Shown piece by piece: positions 1 through 13,160 of a stretch of 64,000 nucleotides of DNA (positions are counted from its first letter, which is position 1; each line of letters starts with the position of its first letter). Made by a program: the position numbers and the translations under genes. The stretch lies in contig NMRA01000110.1 in NCBI GenBank assembly GCA_002633005.1, forward strand, positions 459,850-523,849, in the 5' to 3' direction. Source of the DNA: Phoronis australis (Eukaryota; Phoronida; Phoronidae). The notes under the pieces are model-generated. The model had not been told where the DNA came from. It saw only the letters and a program-made list of their open reading frames with translations, and made no database searches.

Positions 1-747
1 GTCAAGAAAGATCTTGAGAAACAACTAAGTTCTTTTCAAGACCAAAGATCACATCTCAACTCCATAAGGAACAAATTAAGGTCAAAGGTCATGACAGTGA
101 GTGGTTCAAATACAAATAGGTGCTTCAAAAGAATATAGAAATTTCAAAAATGATCACCAAAAAACATTCACTAACGGCATGACTGATACCAGTGCATCTC
201 AAGTAACAACAAAAGGCTAAACGCAGACAATACATTCGATAAATAATATATTTCATCATCAACAATTTGCACAGAAACATCAGAGTACCCCAGAAAGAGT
301 CCCACTACTCCATTTTAATGAACTTGCACAAAACTTTTACTCAAAGAATAAAAGAGCTCAAGACTATTTCACGGTTGTAGCAGAACATTTTTCAAAGAAA
401 GCAAACTTCAAAAGGCGTAACCAATAGAACTAAGTCTAAAATAGAGTCACGCATGCAATTAAGAAATCGCACAATATGTTAGTTAGGACGCTGAGAATGC
501 AACCAAGACGCTCGAGTCAGGAAGACATGCTTACTACAAAAGAAGTCTCCAGCTGAGACCCTGTTCATTGCTTCAAAGGACAGACAATTTCCAAACAGAC
601 GTTGCTTCCCCCAGGACACACAGTTCATTTCAAACCTCAGTGTTTCCTTAAAGGCCCATTTTGATGGCAATATGAGCAAAATTCTCGACACCACAATTAT
701 GATGGCAAGGTTCAAAAAACGAGCCGTTTAATGTTCTGAGTCAGTAA

Positions 748-3700
748 CTATGACGACTGCTTATTTAACTTGATGACACAGACTGCGTTCCTCGCCTCCT
801 TAAGTCTCCACCAACGACCAAGACGGTGTTCCTGTCCAACACCAGCCACCAATTGAGAACCATCACCAGAGAACACCAGACTGTTGATGAAACCACACTG
901 CAAAAGGAGACACAAATGTGTCACAACTGGCCAACAGGTGTCACTTGTAATAACAGATTTAACAAACAGAGTGTGTGGTAGTAACAACTAACCAACAGGT
1001 GTCACTTGCATGGTAAGAAACAAAACTAAACAAAATATATCTGAGTGGCAAATAAGACAGCAAATTAACTACAAGAGCATTTCAGAAAATGTTTTTTAAC
1101 TGATCCTTCAAACAAATTTAGTATTCATTAAGTTTGAAATTTCCCTATAAACACAAAATGATAATAGGTCATTTAAGAACAGCTGTACAAACGTCACCTC
1201 CAGTCAGTTTATCATTCACGAGCTCAGTCACTATTTTGAGAAACATTATTGCTGAGATTATTAACACATGCCTCCAGTCTCATCAAGAAGTTTGCTGAGA
1301 GTAATGACTGATGAGAACATGCTTCCATACAATATTCATCCACTTCCGACAGATAGTATCATCCACATTTATCACCTTGAGTTATGAAAAAATCGTCAAA
1401 TCTTACCATGGTCTTTCCTGAAGGAATTTTAAGTCACAAGGATTATAGTTTCTTGAAAAATTACAGGACGACCTGAACAGTTAAATTTATTCCAAAATGG
1501 GAAAAAATAATAAAAGCAAGATGGAAACTTATGACCTTTGTACAGAATGAGCGCAGCTGTGTCAAGTAACTGACATCAGATATCCGAGACATGTTGGACA
1601 AATGAACATTCATGTATCCACAGTCAACTCACCACTGGTATTGTTGCTAGGCAACTGAGAGACTTGAAGCCTTCACTGATCTTCCATAGTCTGATGTGGC
1701 CATCCTTAGAGCCTGCTGAACAAAACATGATCAGTTAGACATGACGGGACCTACTGACCACATGAATGGACCTACTGACCACATGACTGGACCTACTGAC
1801 CCAGACACTTCATAATGGTTGGCCAGTACGCAAACAAAAGTCTATATAAATTATCCACACGCAGAGTTGAACTCTCTTCTGTTGTGAATTAAAGTACATT
1901 CAAATGACCGAGCTATTTAAATGTTAGCACACGTAAGTTATAAACAAGTGCAACACACGAGTCATCGAAATGTAGATGAGAAGCGTTTTGGGTAAACACA
2001 GAAAAATTAGGTTGTATCCAGGCGAGCATTTGTCATGCCCCAGGGTCTATGTCGTGCCCCAGGGTCTATGTCGTGCCCCAGGGTCTATGTCGTGCCCCAG
2101 GGTCTATGTCGTGCCCCAGGGTCTATGTCGTGCCCCAGGGTCTATGTCGTGCCCCAGGGTCTATGTTGTGCCCCAGGGTCTATGTCGTGCCCCAGGGTCT
2201 ATGTCGTGCCCCAGGGTCTATGTTGTGCCCCAGGGTCTATGTCGTGCCCCAGGGTCTATGTTGTGCCCCAGGGTCTATGTCATGCCCCAGGGTCTATATT
2301 GTGAGAAGTTAAATGAGTGCAACTTGATACTGGTTTGACAATAAGCTTACTGAAAGTTCCCTTCAATAGATGCATAGAGCTACTTTCTTCAACCTTGACA
2401 CTGGTGGCAACTTTGTCCGTGTGGACACTCAGCTAATCAGCACCAAGTTGCTGTGTGGACACGCAGCTGGTCAACAGCAAATTGCCCTGGGTAACTTGCG
2501 CTTGATCAACTGCCAGTCAGAGCACAGGTTAAGAGCGACCGTATATTTTTTGGTACGGGTTAATCTTTCAGGTATAAGAGAGTAAGCTAACTGAATGAAG
2601 TGTACCAGAGGCGACCAAGTCTGTGTTGTGAAGAGCTGCTAAAGCAGTGATCCAGTTCTCCTGTGACGATGGCTTGTTTTCCGTGTTCTCACCACCGTGT
2701 GCATTCTTGACTGTATAGATGGGCTTCTTCTTGGACACTATCCACAGAGATATACAGCTAAAACATCAAGAGGAGAACTATGACTGATTGCAAGGGAGTG
2801 ATGGTATGCAAGTAGAATGACTTAATGAAGTGTAGAGGAAGTAAAGATGTACTTAGATGGGCTGTGGACAACATACAATATAATCACTTTACATGAACCT
2901 TCTATAGAACTGTACCAATGTCCTCAACACAATCACAGGTGTGTAGACTTACTTGTTGTCGGAGCCAGACACGAAATGTTCATCGTTAATAAGAGCAACA
3001 CAGTCGATGGAGCCACTGTAAAGGAAGGGTCATCTTGAAATATCGGTAAGGTCAACTTGAAACATCATAAAGGTCACATTGACATTACCAGCAAAACATA
3101 AATCACTTTTAGAACATACTTGTTGCACCACCTAAAGGTAGACACAAGAACTAAGACAGATTAGGGTTAAAGCTTTGTTTGCGCAAATACAGGCAATAGT
3201 CTCATATAACGTGCCCGCATTTTGAGAACCAGTTTTCTCTATTGAATAACAGGCATCATCTGGTTCTCAAAATGGAGGCATGGTATATCAATCTAATACT
3301 CAAATACATCTATTGAATGAAAAAAAAATACCAGTGACATCACAACAAATAAGCTTGACTTGGTCAAAAAAGTGACCAGAAAAAGTGACCTGGCATCTTC
3401 AAAGAGCAACATTGTTTTGTTAATATGTTGACTATCCACTGCATCAACACCCTCTATTGTTAGACTTCCATACCCGTGACCCAGAAAAACCAGCTGTGAC
3501 TCCTCAATGACCTTCCACACTCGCACCGATTGATCTCGTCCTCCTGATGTGATGGCTCGCTCACGGTTCAAACTGTCGATGGCTGTGATCTGATCCTGGT
3601 GGCCAAAACTGTAAGATGAAATCAGCATGTTGGTGACGACACTAATAGTTGGTGACGACACTAATAGTTGCAAAATTTACAGGCCGATGTCATCTTTGAG

Positions 3701-5828
3701 AAAATCTACCATGGTTTTAGCAACTCAAACACAGTTAATATCAGAGAGGAATAGAATGCGATAAACAAACTAAATTACAATATTGAAAGTGGTTATCTGC
3801 CATTGAAACAGAATTCAACCTCCTCACCAGGTATTTTTACTGTTTGTTCATAAAGCTTTTTAATTTCTGTTAATATCAAAGCATTTTCTTTTAGTTTCAA
3901 ATTTCTAAAAATGATCTGTCAACTGCTCGCCACTTCGTCAATGTTTCTCCCACAAGGCAATGCACGTCTCCTTATTTGGTATGGCAAGACATAGATTAAC
4001 ACATTTCTCTGATATGGAAAATGTGACCTTTGACCTCAAACGACTTCAAGCAACTGACTGTGAGGGAGGTTAGAAACTGTGTGATGACCACAGTTTTTGC
4101 TTCGCGCATATTTCTAAAATAATAATTTTTTTTCTGGAAATTTCCCAACAGGGAAAGTAAATAACTCTGTACCAGATGTTGAGAGATGGCACTTTTGGTT
4201 AGGATTTATTTAAAAGATATTTTGACAAGCTTTCACATTGCATGCCTCTTTAAGATGCTCATCTGAGGGCAAAAATACAGTCTCTTGGCTTAGCAAATCA
4301 ATAGACAGTGGGCTGAACTACACGAAGACTACAGAGTTAGTTTCAATTCCCTGTTTTAACATGTTGAGATACAGAAACCACCACAGAGGTTTGCTGCTAT
4401 CTTAATGACCAATGCCACGAATAACTTTTTCATGTTTAAACAGTGACAACAAACATTTTTTCTTAAATATGAAGTACCAGAGACTAATAAAAAATTCCGA
4501 GGTCAACAAAAATACTTAGGTCAACAAGTGTTGATCATTAAATTCCAGCAAGTCGTGCGTACAGTGTTTCCACATAAGCCATGTCGTCCAGACTCCATAT
4601 TTTCACTGTCCTGTCATGAGAGGCACTGAACAGCTGGTGAGTACTCCGTCTAAATGCGAGACCCTGAAAGATGAAAAGACGATCACCATGTAAATACTGC
4701 CATGTTGGTTTGACCACAGCTATATCAACCGTGCTGGAGGGCATTCCAAAGACCCAAGACTTCATGTGTGTGAAACACGAATGTATACACGGGAGCTTAC
4801 AAAGCTATCCTAGCAAAATGGTGGCAACTGAAGTGAGTGGTCGGTGAGGTTAGAGTGTTCAATTGTATGAATAAAGTCAATGATTTTCATTTCATAAACA
4901 AACATTTTTTTGCTGCGAGTGAGTGCAAGTTATTATATCTTGTGGTCTACAGAACTCAACCCAGGTCTTCTATTACGATGAATATTTTCAGTCATCCAGT
5001 TGGGTCATAGTATAAGAATCTATTACTGGACTTACGGTACATGGAGATGGCTACGTTGCGTCCTCCTCTCGAGGACTTCATCAGGCCACTGAGTTGTCAC
5101 GTGACTTGTCACGTGATCTGTCGTACAGTTTCCGCGGGATTCTCTTCAGCGCCCTATCCCATGTCCTAGGTAAGTGAAACCGCACCCCCCCTGTCTATAG
5201 AGGCTAGGATTCTCAATTCTCTCGTGATGAAGTCCTCGAAAGGAGGACGCAACGTAGCCATCTCCATGTACCGTAAGTCCAGTAATAGATTTATTGATTC
5301 TTACACAGGTCTTCTATTCTTCTTACTCATTATTCAAAATCAAAACTATGAGAAGACAGACATGGTAATATTTTCAATGACATATCATGGAGGTGAAATT
5401 AGTCTGTGAAGGACACAAGAAAGAAAACTTCACGATGTCCATGTGGGAGATCTGCCATAACATAAATGAATTTTGATGTACTGTGCTTTGGCTTGCACAG
5501 TAAATTTGATAAATGATTTTGAGACAAATTCTGAGGAGTAGGTCACAAAAGAAGTTCATTTTTTTCACTTCTGACACAAAGGAATCATTCAGTTTTGTGG
5601 AGTGCATACCATCATGTAAGACTGAAAGCTCACTGAGTCGTCCATGTAGCTCCCAGCCTTCCAAATTCAGTGAATAAAAACATTACAGTTTACAACATCT
5701 GTAGAGTAGTTGCTATGGAAAAAGTGATTACCCACCGAAACTGCATCTCTATGGCCACTAAAAGTGTGAACAAGTTGACAAGAGTCAGGGTTCCAGATGA
5801 GAATCAGATTATTTCTGTCACCTGTTGC
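748..5828 (-). CDS. RRP9: RRP9 / U3-55K WD40 protein, C-terminal half (5' end missing)
   Basis: Seven minus-strand exons splice in one continuous frame: 5828-5736, 4663-4563, 3608-3474, 3015-2953, 2757-2606, 1712-1633 and 897-748 (stop). They give 226 residues. All junctions are GT-AG and the phases agree. The protein is a run of WD40 blades, with hallmark stretches SGHRDAVSGLAFRR, SASHDRTVKIW, VETLFGHQDQITA, TSGGRDQSVRVWK, EESQLVFLGHGGSID and a C-terminal VAGVGQEHRLGRWWR-KEARN, which match vertebrate RRP9 closely. RRP9 binds the box B/C motif of U3 snoRNA in the nucleolar snoRNP that processes pre-18S rRNA. The family is about 475 residues, so the N-terminal NLS region and first blades are missing. 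No such exons are recognisable at 5829-6685 or 7257-8000, so they are probably inside the gap at 6686-7256. Introns carry a 19-bp minisatellite and a foldback element. A possible ATTAAA signal lies just past the stop (about 727-732, reverse strand). Confidence 0.93.
1736..1802. repeat. Short tandem repeat, about 22 bp x 3
   Basis: The unit GGACCTACTGACCACATGA is repeated three times in the RRP9 intron just upstream (in gene sense) of the 1712-1633 exon. No coding role is visible. Confidence 0.8.
2035..2303. repeat. 19-bp minisatellite, about 14 copies
   Basis: The unit GTCGTGCCCCAGGGTCTAT is repeated head to tail about fourteen times with only C/T changes. Because 19 is not a multiple of three, all three plus frames stay open and read the same peptide register in turn, so the open frames here are artefacts. 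It lies in the RRP9 intron between the 2757-2606 and 1712-1633 exons. Confidence 0.95.
3218..3274. repeat. Perfect 15-bp hairpin
   Basis: CATTTTGAGAACCAG at 3218-3232 is followed 27 bases later by its exact reverse complement at 3260-3274. It sits in the RRP9 intron between the 3608-3474 and 3015-2953 exons. It may be a small foldback remnant. Confidence 0.75.
5014..5302. mobile_element. Foldback (MITE-like) element in an RRP9 intron
   Basis: The sequence from about 5014 to 5093 reappears as its reverse complement at about 5225-5302. The arms are roughly 70 bp and near-perfect (one mismatch in CTCTCGAGG versus CCTTTCGAGG, plus a small indel at the outer end). The loop is about 130 bp and contains two GTCACGTGA motifs. 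CAGGTCTTCTATT occurs on both outer sides (4962-4974 and 5306-5318), possibly a target duplication. No transposase is encoded, so it would be non-autonomous. The superfamily cannot be told from sequence alone. Confidence 0.8.
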
Positions 5829-6685
5829 CTAAAAAGATGAATACGATAGCATTGTTTGAGAACCCTCACTGGACGAAACATGCATCATCACTATCATTAT
5901 ATTTGTGTAACATAATATAGAGGTAGGTAAATACTCGTACAAATGTAAAAGTAGCAAACAAATCCTACACTTCTTGTCAAACTTGTATCATTCTAAACTC
6001 TAAGGTCTCTACAGACACATAGTGGTTTAACTACTGGCCACATATCCAAGTGGTCATGACTTCATCATGACACGCTATTTGGCTGCATTTTCTCTTACTT
6101 CTCAATGAGACCATCCGTTCTTCACTGAGAGTGACACCATCTTGGCAAGGAAGAGTAATTAGAGAGTCTACAGGAGTCAAATTGGCTGCCAGCCCTAACT
6201 TTTGAATTTCAGTAATTAACAAATTTCAATTTCCAAATGTCCCGCTAAAAAGATGTATTTGCATGCTCTTAAGTACGCTCATGTATAGCAGGAACTAAAC
6301 GACAATGCTATTTGAAATCTACGCTAAACAAAGAGCAGTTGTATTCAACGACAACTTCTAAATGTGAAAACAAAAAATTCTGTAAGTAGGTGACCTTTGC
6401 ACTAATGACCTTGGAGGCTCACACAGCCTGCATCATGCAGTGTTATTCTCAAACACCATGTGACGAAACTTAGAGGGCACAGTTGAGTGATTTAGGACAG
6501 ATCATTTTCAACAATAAACTCATTCTTAAAAACATTTAGCGATTTTCAACCTACTTCATGTTTACATCACCGCTATATGTTGTGTTTCTAACTAATCTGA
6601 CCAAGCCAGCACAGAGATAAGGAACTATCGTGCAAGTTGCACTTCAAATATTATCACAAAAACCCTGGGTATAATCATCACAGTC
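5829..6685. other. Noncoding stretch, probable RRP9 intron
   Basis: I see no WD40 coding segment or other recognisable gene here. The short open frames lack similarity to anything I know. It runs up to the assembly gap. Confidence 0.5.
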
Positions 6686-7256
6686 NNNNNNNNNNNNNNN
6701 NNNNNNNNNNNNNNNNNNNNNNNNNNNNNNNNNNNNNNNNNNNNNNNNNNNNNNNNNNNNNNNNNNNNNNNNNNNNNNNNNNNNNNNNNNNNNNNNNNNN
6801 NNNNNNNNNNNNNNNNNNNNNNNNNNNNNNNNNNNNNNNNNNNNNNNNNNNNNNNNNNNNNNNNNNNNNNNNNNNNNNNNNNNNNNNNNNNNNNNNNNNN
6901 NNNNNNNNNNNNNNNNNNNNNNNNNNNNNNNNNNNNNNNNNNNNNNNNNNNNNNNNNNNNNNNNNNNNNNNNNNNNNNNNNNNNNNNNNNNNNNNNNNNN
7001 NNNNNNNNNNNNNNNNNNNNNNNNNNNNNNNNNNNNNNNNNNNNNNNNNNNNNNNNNNNNNNNNNNNNNNNNNNNNNNNNNNNNNNNNNNNNNNNNNNNN
7101 NNNNNNNNNNNNNNNNNNNNNNNNNNNNNNNNNNNNNNNNNNNNNNNNNNNNNNNNNNNNNNNNNNNNNNNNNNNNNNNNNNNNNNNNNNNNNNNNNNNN
7201 NNNNNNNNNNNNNNNNNNNNNNNNNNNNNNNNNNNNNNNNNNNNNNNNNNNNNNNN
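6686..7256. other. Assembly gap (run of N)
   Basis: A run of 571 unknown bases. The right edge starts with the palindrome TGGGGCTATAGCCCCA, suggesting a repeat caused the break. The missing 5' exons of RRP9 would be expected here, and the true length may differ from the number of Ns. Confidence 0.98.
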
Positions 7257-8020
7257 TGGGGCTATAGCCCCACTTTTTTCAGTGCTGCGCTGCCCATGTG
7301 AATGCCTGTGGCATTCAGGGCGATGTGATTGCCTACCAAATTCAACAGGTGTGCAGTTCGGGAGCAGAGGCAACAGACCATCACGTCAGCCCACAGCCTA
7401 GGCAATGTTATTGTCAACGGTGAACTTTGGATTGTTCAAAAATAGCAGCTGTAGCTTAGCAACACAGCCCGTAATCATAGCTTTGAATTGTAAAGACTGA
7501 AAAGAAGAGTAATCAGGAACTGCACCTGGTCATGACTCCTGCACTGCAACTGCCACTCAATGCCACTGCACTGGTAAGACTACGTACAACAAGAACACTT
7601 TGGCACATGGGCGACTGGTTCGATATCACTATAGCTAAAAAAGTTTCTGGAAATTACCTTTCGTTTCCTGGAATCGGAGGTTTTGGGTGTAGTTTTCGAA
7701 CCTTTATTGCGAATAAAGAAAGACATTTTTCAAGCGTAGTGAATAAAAATCCCAACTCCACATGGACGGAGTTCCAATCGAGGATTTCCCAAGGTGGTTC
7801 TAAAATATTTGTCAATAGTAATTAATTCAAACGACAAATTTATAATTTGTTTATCAATTAAATTATTTTATTATAATTAGACGGTTCAGTTTGCATGATA
7901 TCATGTTACATTTTATAAATATGGTATTTGATTTAGACAATATACTATGTCGTATTCATTTTTTTGTATAAAATATTCTGAAGCGGCATCTAGCGTTAGT
8001 CACGTGGTACACCAACTACT
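7257..8020. other. Intergenic spacer between RRP9 and PAK
   Basis: No exon recognised. It begins with the gap-edge palindrome TGGGGCTATAGCCCCA and becomes very AT-rich at 7825-7975. It probably holds the divergent promoters of RRP9 (minus) and PAK (plus), but no clear core element such as a TATA box in a convincing position was found. Confidence 0.4.
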
Positions 8021-8029
8021 TCCTGAACC

Positions 8030-8098
8030 CAAGTTAACTACATTGGGTGTGCGATCGGTGGGGTTTGTGGTTAGTAGACAGGGAATATTTAATTATAG
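8030..8098 (+). other. PAK: Probable noncoding first exon of PAK
   Basis: A strong donor (TATAG followed by GTAAGTGTG) ends a GC-richer patch at about 8098. The first PAK coding exon opens with an acceptor 22 bases before its ATG (exon start 15969), so an upstream noncoding exon must exist. This is the best candidate seen. The 5' limit is a guess, with an ACTTCCTG (ETS-like) motif at about 8019. Transcript data are absent, so this is inference. Confidence 0.4.
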
Positions 8099-10006
8099 GT
8101 AAGTGTGAATAGCACGAAAAATGTCTCCTGTTGCATGCCATATAGTTTTCCTTGTGAATATCTGCGAATCGGTGAAAAAGATTGGATCAAGTGTGCCTTT
8201 AGAAATTCGACAATGGAGAACTTCCTGACTTCCTGTTATTTTGTGTTAACTTGATCTCTGTCGACCTAACTTGTACTAATGGAAATCTAAACAACGTGCC
8301 TTATTGGTTCTTGATATCCCCTGGCCAAAGTGAATTACCGCTAATTAATATCACTGTAATTCATAACTTTGAAGGATAGTAAATGTCAGGTTGATGTTTG
8401 ACATGCTTCATTGAATTAGTCATTCCTGATTCACCCTTTTAATTTATTTAATTAACAAGATTGGCATGGTAAAAATGGAGCTGACGGGTCCCTCTTCAAA
8501 ATGGCTGCCTGGAACAAGTTTTCTCTGAGTAATAGCAATTTTTGTTATTCAGTGAAAGTCTACTGGAATTTTCGTGATTGACGTTGGGATGTATAATGAG
8601 TGGGGAAGCTTGAAGATAGCTATTTGACAGTAAATAGGAAAATTGTGTGTATTTGGACCATCTGCCCAGATGGGATATACTACTTTTTCTGTGATGGAGA
8701 GCAGCCTCATTTCCAGCGTCATCAACAAAAACATCGTGTTTCACAGATGTAACACTTATATCTAGGCTATTTTTTTTCTGTTGTAAGTATATTCTGATTT
8801 AGGGGTGCAATGTGAGGCCCTAGGAGATGTGACATAAATGGTAAAAGTTGAGTGGACGCTCCTTCTTCAAACTAGCTGCTGAATTATGGTAGTGGTTGTT
8901 ATTCAGCAAAAACTGGTTCACAGTGGCCAGTTTGAAGAGGGACATGGTTATTCGACTTTTAGCAAAACAGCTACTTCTGACATAGCATTTTAGGGCTTGC
9001 ACAGACATTTTTTCAAACATTGAGGTTGGCCCCCCTCTGGTAGTAAAGGATCTGCTTTTTCAACAAGAATGATTTTCCATAGTATCACACCAGTGGAATT
9101 TCTAGTTTGATTACAATTAAAAGATGATTTTAATATTTAAAAGTATTAAAACTTTTAGTTCGTCGTTGTTTTGCTGCGACCTGTTTGGTAGCACTCGTGA
9201 CACATTTGAATGGCCAGTGACTTGTTTTAAAAAAACAGTGAACATTTGGGAAAAAGCATTGCCATGTTTTCGGTTTGTTTTTGAAAATCATGTTGGAGTA
9301 ACTAATCATGCATTTTGAAGTGAAAGAAAGTGCGTTAAAAAATAACCACCAAAAACTCTAGGACTCGCATACCATCAAAGTTCTTGAAGTTACAAACTAC
9401 ATGAATCTAAGCTCTAACTGCTTCCCCTTTGTTTGTAATGTTCAAGTTTTGCACCTCCAATGATTGAAAACTTCTTGTCCAAAACTTGTGAGGCATTATA
9501 TGCCTTGGCATTATGACATGTTGATGTGTGACAATGATGCAGTGTAAATTTCAAAAAAGTCTTGTGTTTAATGTTGGACATGAATGGAGGAACTAATTTT
9601 GCATAAAAAACTTCAAAATACTTGGACTTAGTGCCTTATTCCATTATTGAGCGATTCAAATTTTCGACCTGTTTGGATTTTGAGTTGTGGAAAACACTGT
9701 TCTTTCAAAGTTCTTGTGGTCACCAGGGTTTAAGCCAGCAGCAACCATTAATCAACTATTTAAATGTTATTAGAACAAAGTTCTTATCTGATTAGACTGT
9801 CTGCCAAGTTTTGAACAGTGTTGATATCAAACAAAAGCTGTTTTTACACACTGAACAGCTGTGGCAGTGCAGAGTTGTCATGGTGTAACTTGCTCCACTT
9901 CAGTCGCATTTAAAAGGAATTAGATAACCATGATGGAATTTTTCAATGATTAGAGAAGATTTGCCTGGTGAGGGGAAATTGGTGTGATTTTAAAATGTAT
10001 TTCAGA

Positions 10007-10092
10007 TAGGAACGAGGCCAACATTCGACTTTCAAATAGAAACAAGGCCAACATTTGACTTTCAAATAGAAACAAGGCCAACATTTGACTTG
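10007..10092. repeat. Tandem repeat, about 30 bp x 3
   Basis: The unit AACAAGGCCAACATTTGACTT with TCAAATAG is repeated three times in the presumed PAK intron 1. Confidence 0.85.
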
Positions 10093-10157
10093 GTTAGAAA
10101 GATTTTGGAATGGCATCACTATGGTGTTCCTGCTCACTTAATGTCTTTCCTTATTAC

Positions 10158-10265
10158 AGGAGTGCCCCTAATCACAGGGTTGCCCCTAATCACAGGGTTG
10201 CCCCTAATAACAGGGGTGCCCCTTATCACAGGGTTGCCTCTAATCACAGGGGTGCCCCTAATCAG
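10158..10265. repeat. 18-bp minisatellite, six copies
   Basis: The unit CACAGGGTTGCCCCTAAT is repeated six times with single-base changes. The 18-bp period keeps one frame open (NHRVAP-type repeat), which explains the 125-codon open frame here. Not considered a gene. Confidence 0.9.
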
Positions 10266-11596
10266 ATAATTTGTCAGAGGAAGTTATATTATTACCTTGT
10301 GTGTGTGTCTTTCAAAACATTTTATGAAACCTATACCAGTAAGATGCAAGTCTCCTTCCTTGGTGATGTCAATCTCACTGAGCTTGTGTGGTCAGGCATA
10401 CTGAACCTTCATCACAACTTCTTTGTGTTAAACAATGCACCCTGCTGGTGCTATCTGTTAGTGTTGAAGGCCATGTGTCAGAGGTAATGTCAGATAGTAG
10501 CCTGAATGAGGTTGATTATTTACACAACAAGATGCCCAGTCAGTGATGTCACTGTTTTAGTATCTAAGACAGTGGTGAGAGTTAAGTATTGTAGGTGTAT
10601 AGCTACTGTGTCTTTGTGTGGACTCTTGTATAGACAGGATATATTGTGGAATGGAGTTCCAGATGTGGTCTGACTGTCAGGGCTGTCCTGTGTGAAACTG
10701 AGCATCAAGGGAGACAACTCATCAGTCATGCTAAAGTATAATTTACTATGATATCCTATATCTCCTCTATTTACTACCCCTATGGTTGGTATCTGTCTCG
10801 TTTGCATTGTCTATTTGTATTTTATCTGAACTGAATAATTAGGTTGTAGTTTATTTTTTGTAGTTTAAGTTGATAGTTTTTTTATATTGTCGTATAATAG
10901 CACTTGTGCTAATGTTTCATTGTTAATCATTACCGACTTTTAAATACAGATGCTGTGGACTGATTGAACTACTAAATATCTGTGTCATGATGTATTACAA
11001 ATTAAAGAAATACTTTAACCTTTTAGATGTGGTATATGAAATGACATTAAATTACAAAGTGTATTTAGGTTACCAAATATTAATTCCAGTTCTATGCTTG
11101 TGTTTACAAATTCTTTTGGTCCCCTTTTGGCTTCCTGCAGTATGAGTTAGTGGTTATAATATACTATAGTTTTCAAATCATCTTAAAATCCACAATCTAT
11201 ATTTTACCTCTGTTTAGCCGTCAATGTTCAATTCTTAGCCTACAGTAAGTGCTTAAGAGTTTAAAAACATTTCATTATCACGTTAATCCTGTGTAGAATT
11301 ATTACAGCATGAGGTGGCAACGCCAGTCATAGGTCGTCAAGTGTGTCATTTTTAAATTCTTAATTTTTGGGGTTGACTAACACTAATAAACTTGGAAACG
11401 TTTTCTTGAGTCGCTGATGGTTTTGATGTTCTTTTTGAAAGGACCAACTTCTCTCTTTCATTAACTGAGAGTCCTAGTAATCTTACAAAGTGGGTGTCCA
11501 AAGGGAGAAATTCTGATTGATAGGGCATCCAAATGATACATTGGGCATCATTGCTAGAGCATCCAGGTTAGTGCTAGGGCGCCCAGGACGTACGCT

Positions 11597-12084
11597 GCAT
11601 GAAGACCTGGTACCAGCTAGACAGAGTGACATGCAGTATAGTCTCACTAGTACCAGTTAGACAGAGTGACATGCAGTATAGCCTTGCTAGTACCGGCTAG
11701 ACAGAGTGACATGCAGTATAGCCTTACTAGTACCAGCTAGACATAGTGACATGCAGAATATAGCCTTACTAGTACCGGTTAGACAAAGTGACATGCAGTA
11801 TAGCCTTACTAGTACCGGCTAGACAGAGTGACATGCAGTATAGTATACTAGTACCAGCTAGACAAAGTGACATGTAGTATAGCCTTACTAGTACCAGCTA
11901 GACATAGTGACATGCAGAATATAGCCTTACTAGTACCGGCTAGACAAAGTGACATGCAGAATATAGCCTTACTAGTACCAGCTAGACAGAGTGACATGCA
12001 GAATATAGCCTTACTAGTACCGGCTAGACAAAGTGATTTGCAGTATAGCCTTACTAGTACCAGCTAGACAGAGTGACATGCAAT
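11597..12084. repeat. About 41-bp minisatellite, about 12 copies
   Basis: The unit contains GTACCAGCTAGACAGAGTGA followed by CATGCAGTATAGCCTTACTA. There are about a dozen copies over nearly 490 bp in the presumed PAK intron 1. Copies differ by 1-3 bases and small indels. Confidence 0.93.
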
Positions 12085-13077
12085 GTAGTTACGAAAGTAA
12101 GAAGGGCCTTGTGCAGTTTCCACTTTCAAATCTTTATTATGCTCTTACGCTGTAGTTTTATCACCTTATCTGTATGCTTCTTCCAGGAATCAGTCCACTG
12201 TTATGTAGTTTTTATCAAGTTGGCATTTAGAGCCCCGAGTCAGGATTATCACAACCTCCACATTGGTATTCGCTCCATGTGTCTTCCTGTATATAACTAC
12301 ACTTCCATATATGGTATACACTTTCATATATGGTGGTTGGCTATTATATGACTGTTGTTATTTCAGGGACTTATTTTAGAACACAAGGAAATGCATTAGT
12401 CTATACAATCTGTTTTAAAGTATTACTTATCGACAAGTCCAAAACATTCAAGTTTTAGACTTCGCAATGTTTTTCTTTTTGTGAGTCAGAGTGATTATTA
12501 ATTGTAGCAAACGAAAAGTCCTCTAAAATATGTATTGACAAATATGTTCAAATTTATTATATATACATACTGGTAATAATATGTTGATTCGGTAAAATGA
12601 AATAATGCTTTTTAGATGTATGTTAGCTGGTCCAATTAAGTTACTGTTCATATATTGGGCATAAAGTTACAGGCTGATCAATTCGTGCCTTTGGCCAGTT
12701 ATTGAAACCAAGACAAGTGTACTACTGGTCCCAAGGTCACTGAGTGCAGTGTTATGCTGCAATAGAACTAAAACTTACTTTCAGGACCATATTATAGCAG
12801 GCAGGTCCTTACATTGTCATGGTCGGTAACAATCAATTACGAATATCTCATAAAAACTTGTGACTGGTGTGAAAGCCAGTACCAGTCCACTATTAACACT
12901 TTGGGTCATTTTGCAAAATTTCTGATCATTTCATCTTGGCAAAGTTTTCACAATAAAGGTTTGCTGTGTAAATATCCAATTTCTAATGGAGCGCTCTGGG
13001 TGACGATTTCTTCAGCTCACTTTTTGTTCTTGAAAAAGTTCCCTTGGGAGCTATTTGTTCCAAAAATGCCTCAGGGC

Positions 13078-13160
13078 GCTTTGTGGAGATAGGCACTTGG
13101 TGGATACTGGTGCTTTGTGGAGACTGGCGCTTAGTGGAGACGGGCGCTTTGTGGAGATCG
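13078..13160. repeat. Tandem repeat, GCGCTTTGTGGAGA type
   Basis: Four to five imperfect copies of a unit of about 17-20 bp around GGCGCTTTGTGGAGACTGG. Confidence 0.75.

Noticed and set aside
1-747. Search for a further gene left of the RRP9 stop
   Set aside because: Only a short unrelated frame (479-715, minus) is seen; the stretch looks like 3'UTR or spacer.
1976-2338. Long open frames in all three plus frames encoding CPRVYVVPQGL-type repeats
   Set aside because: They come from the 19-bp minisatellite inside an RRP9 intron; the same peptide cycles through all frames.
6637-7401. Open frames crossing the first run of N
   Set aside because: The frame is open only because unknown bases cannot form stops.
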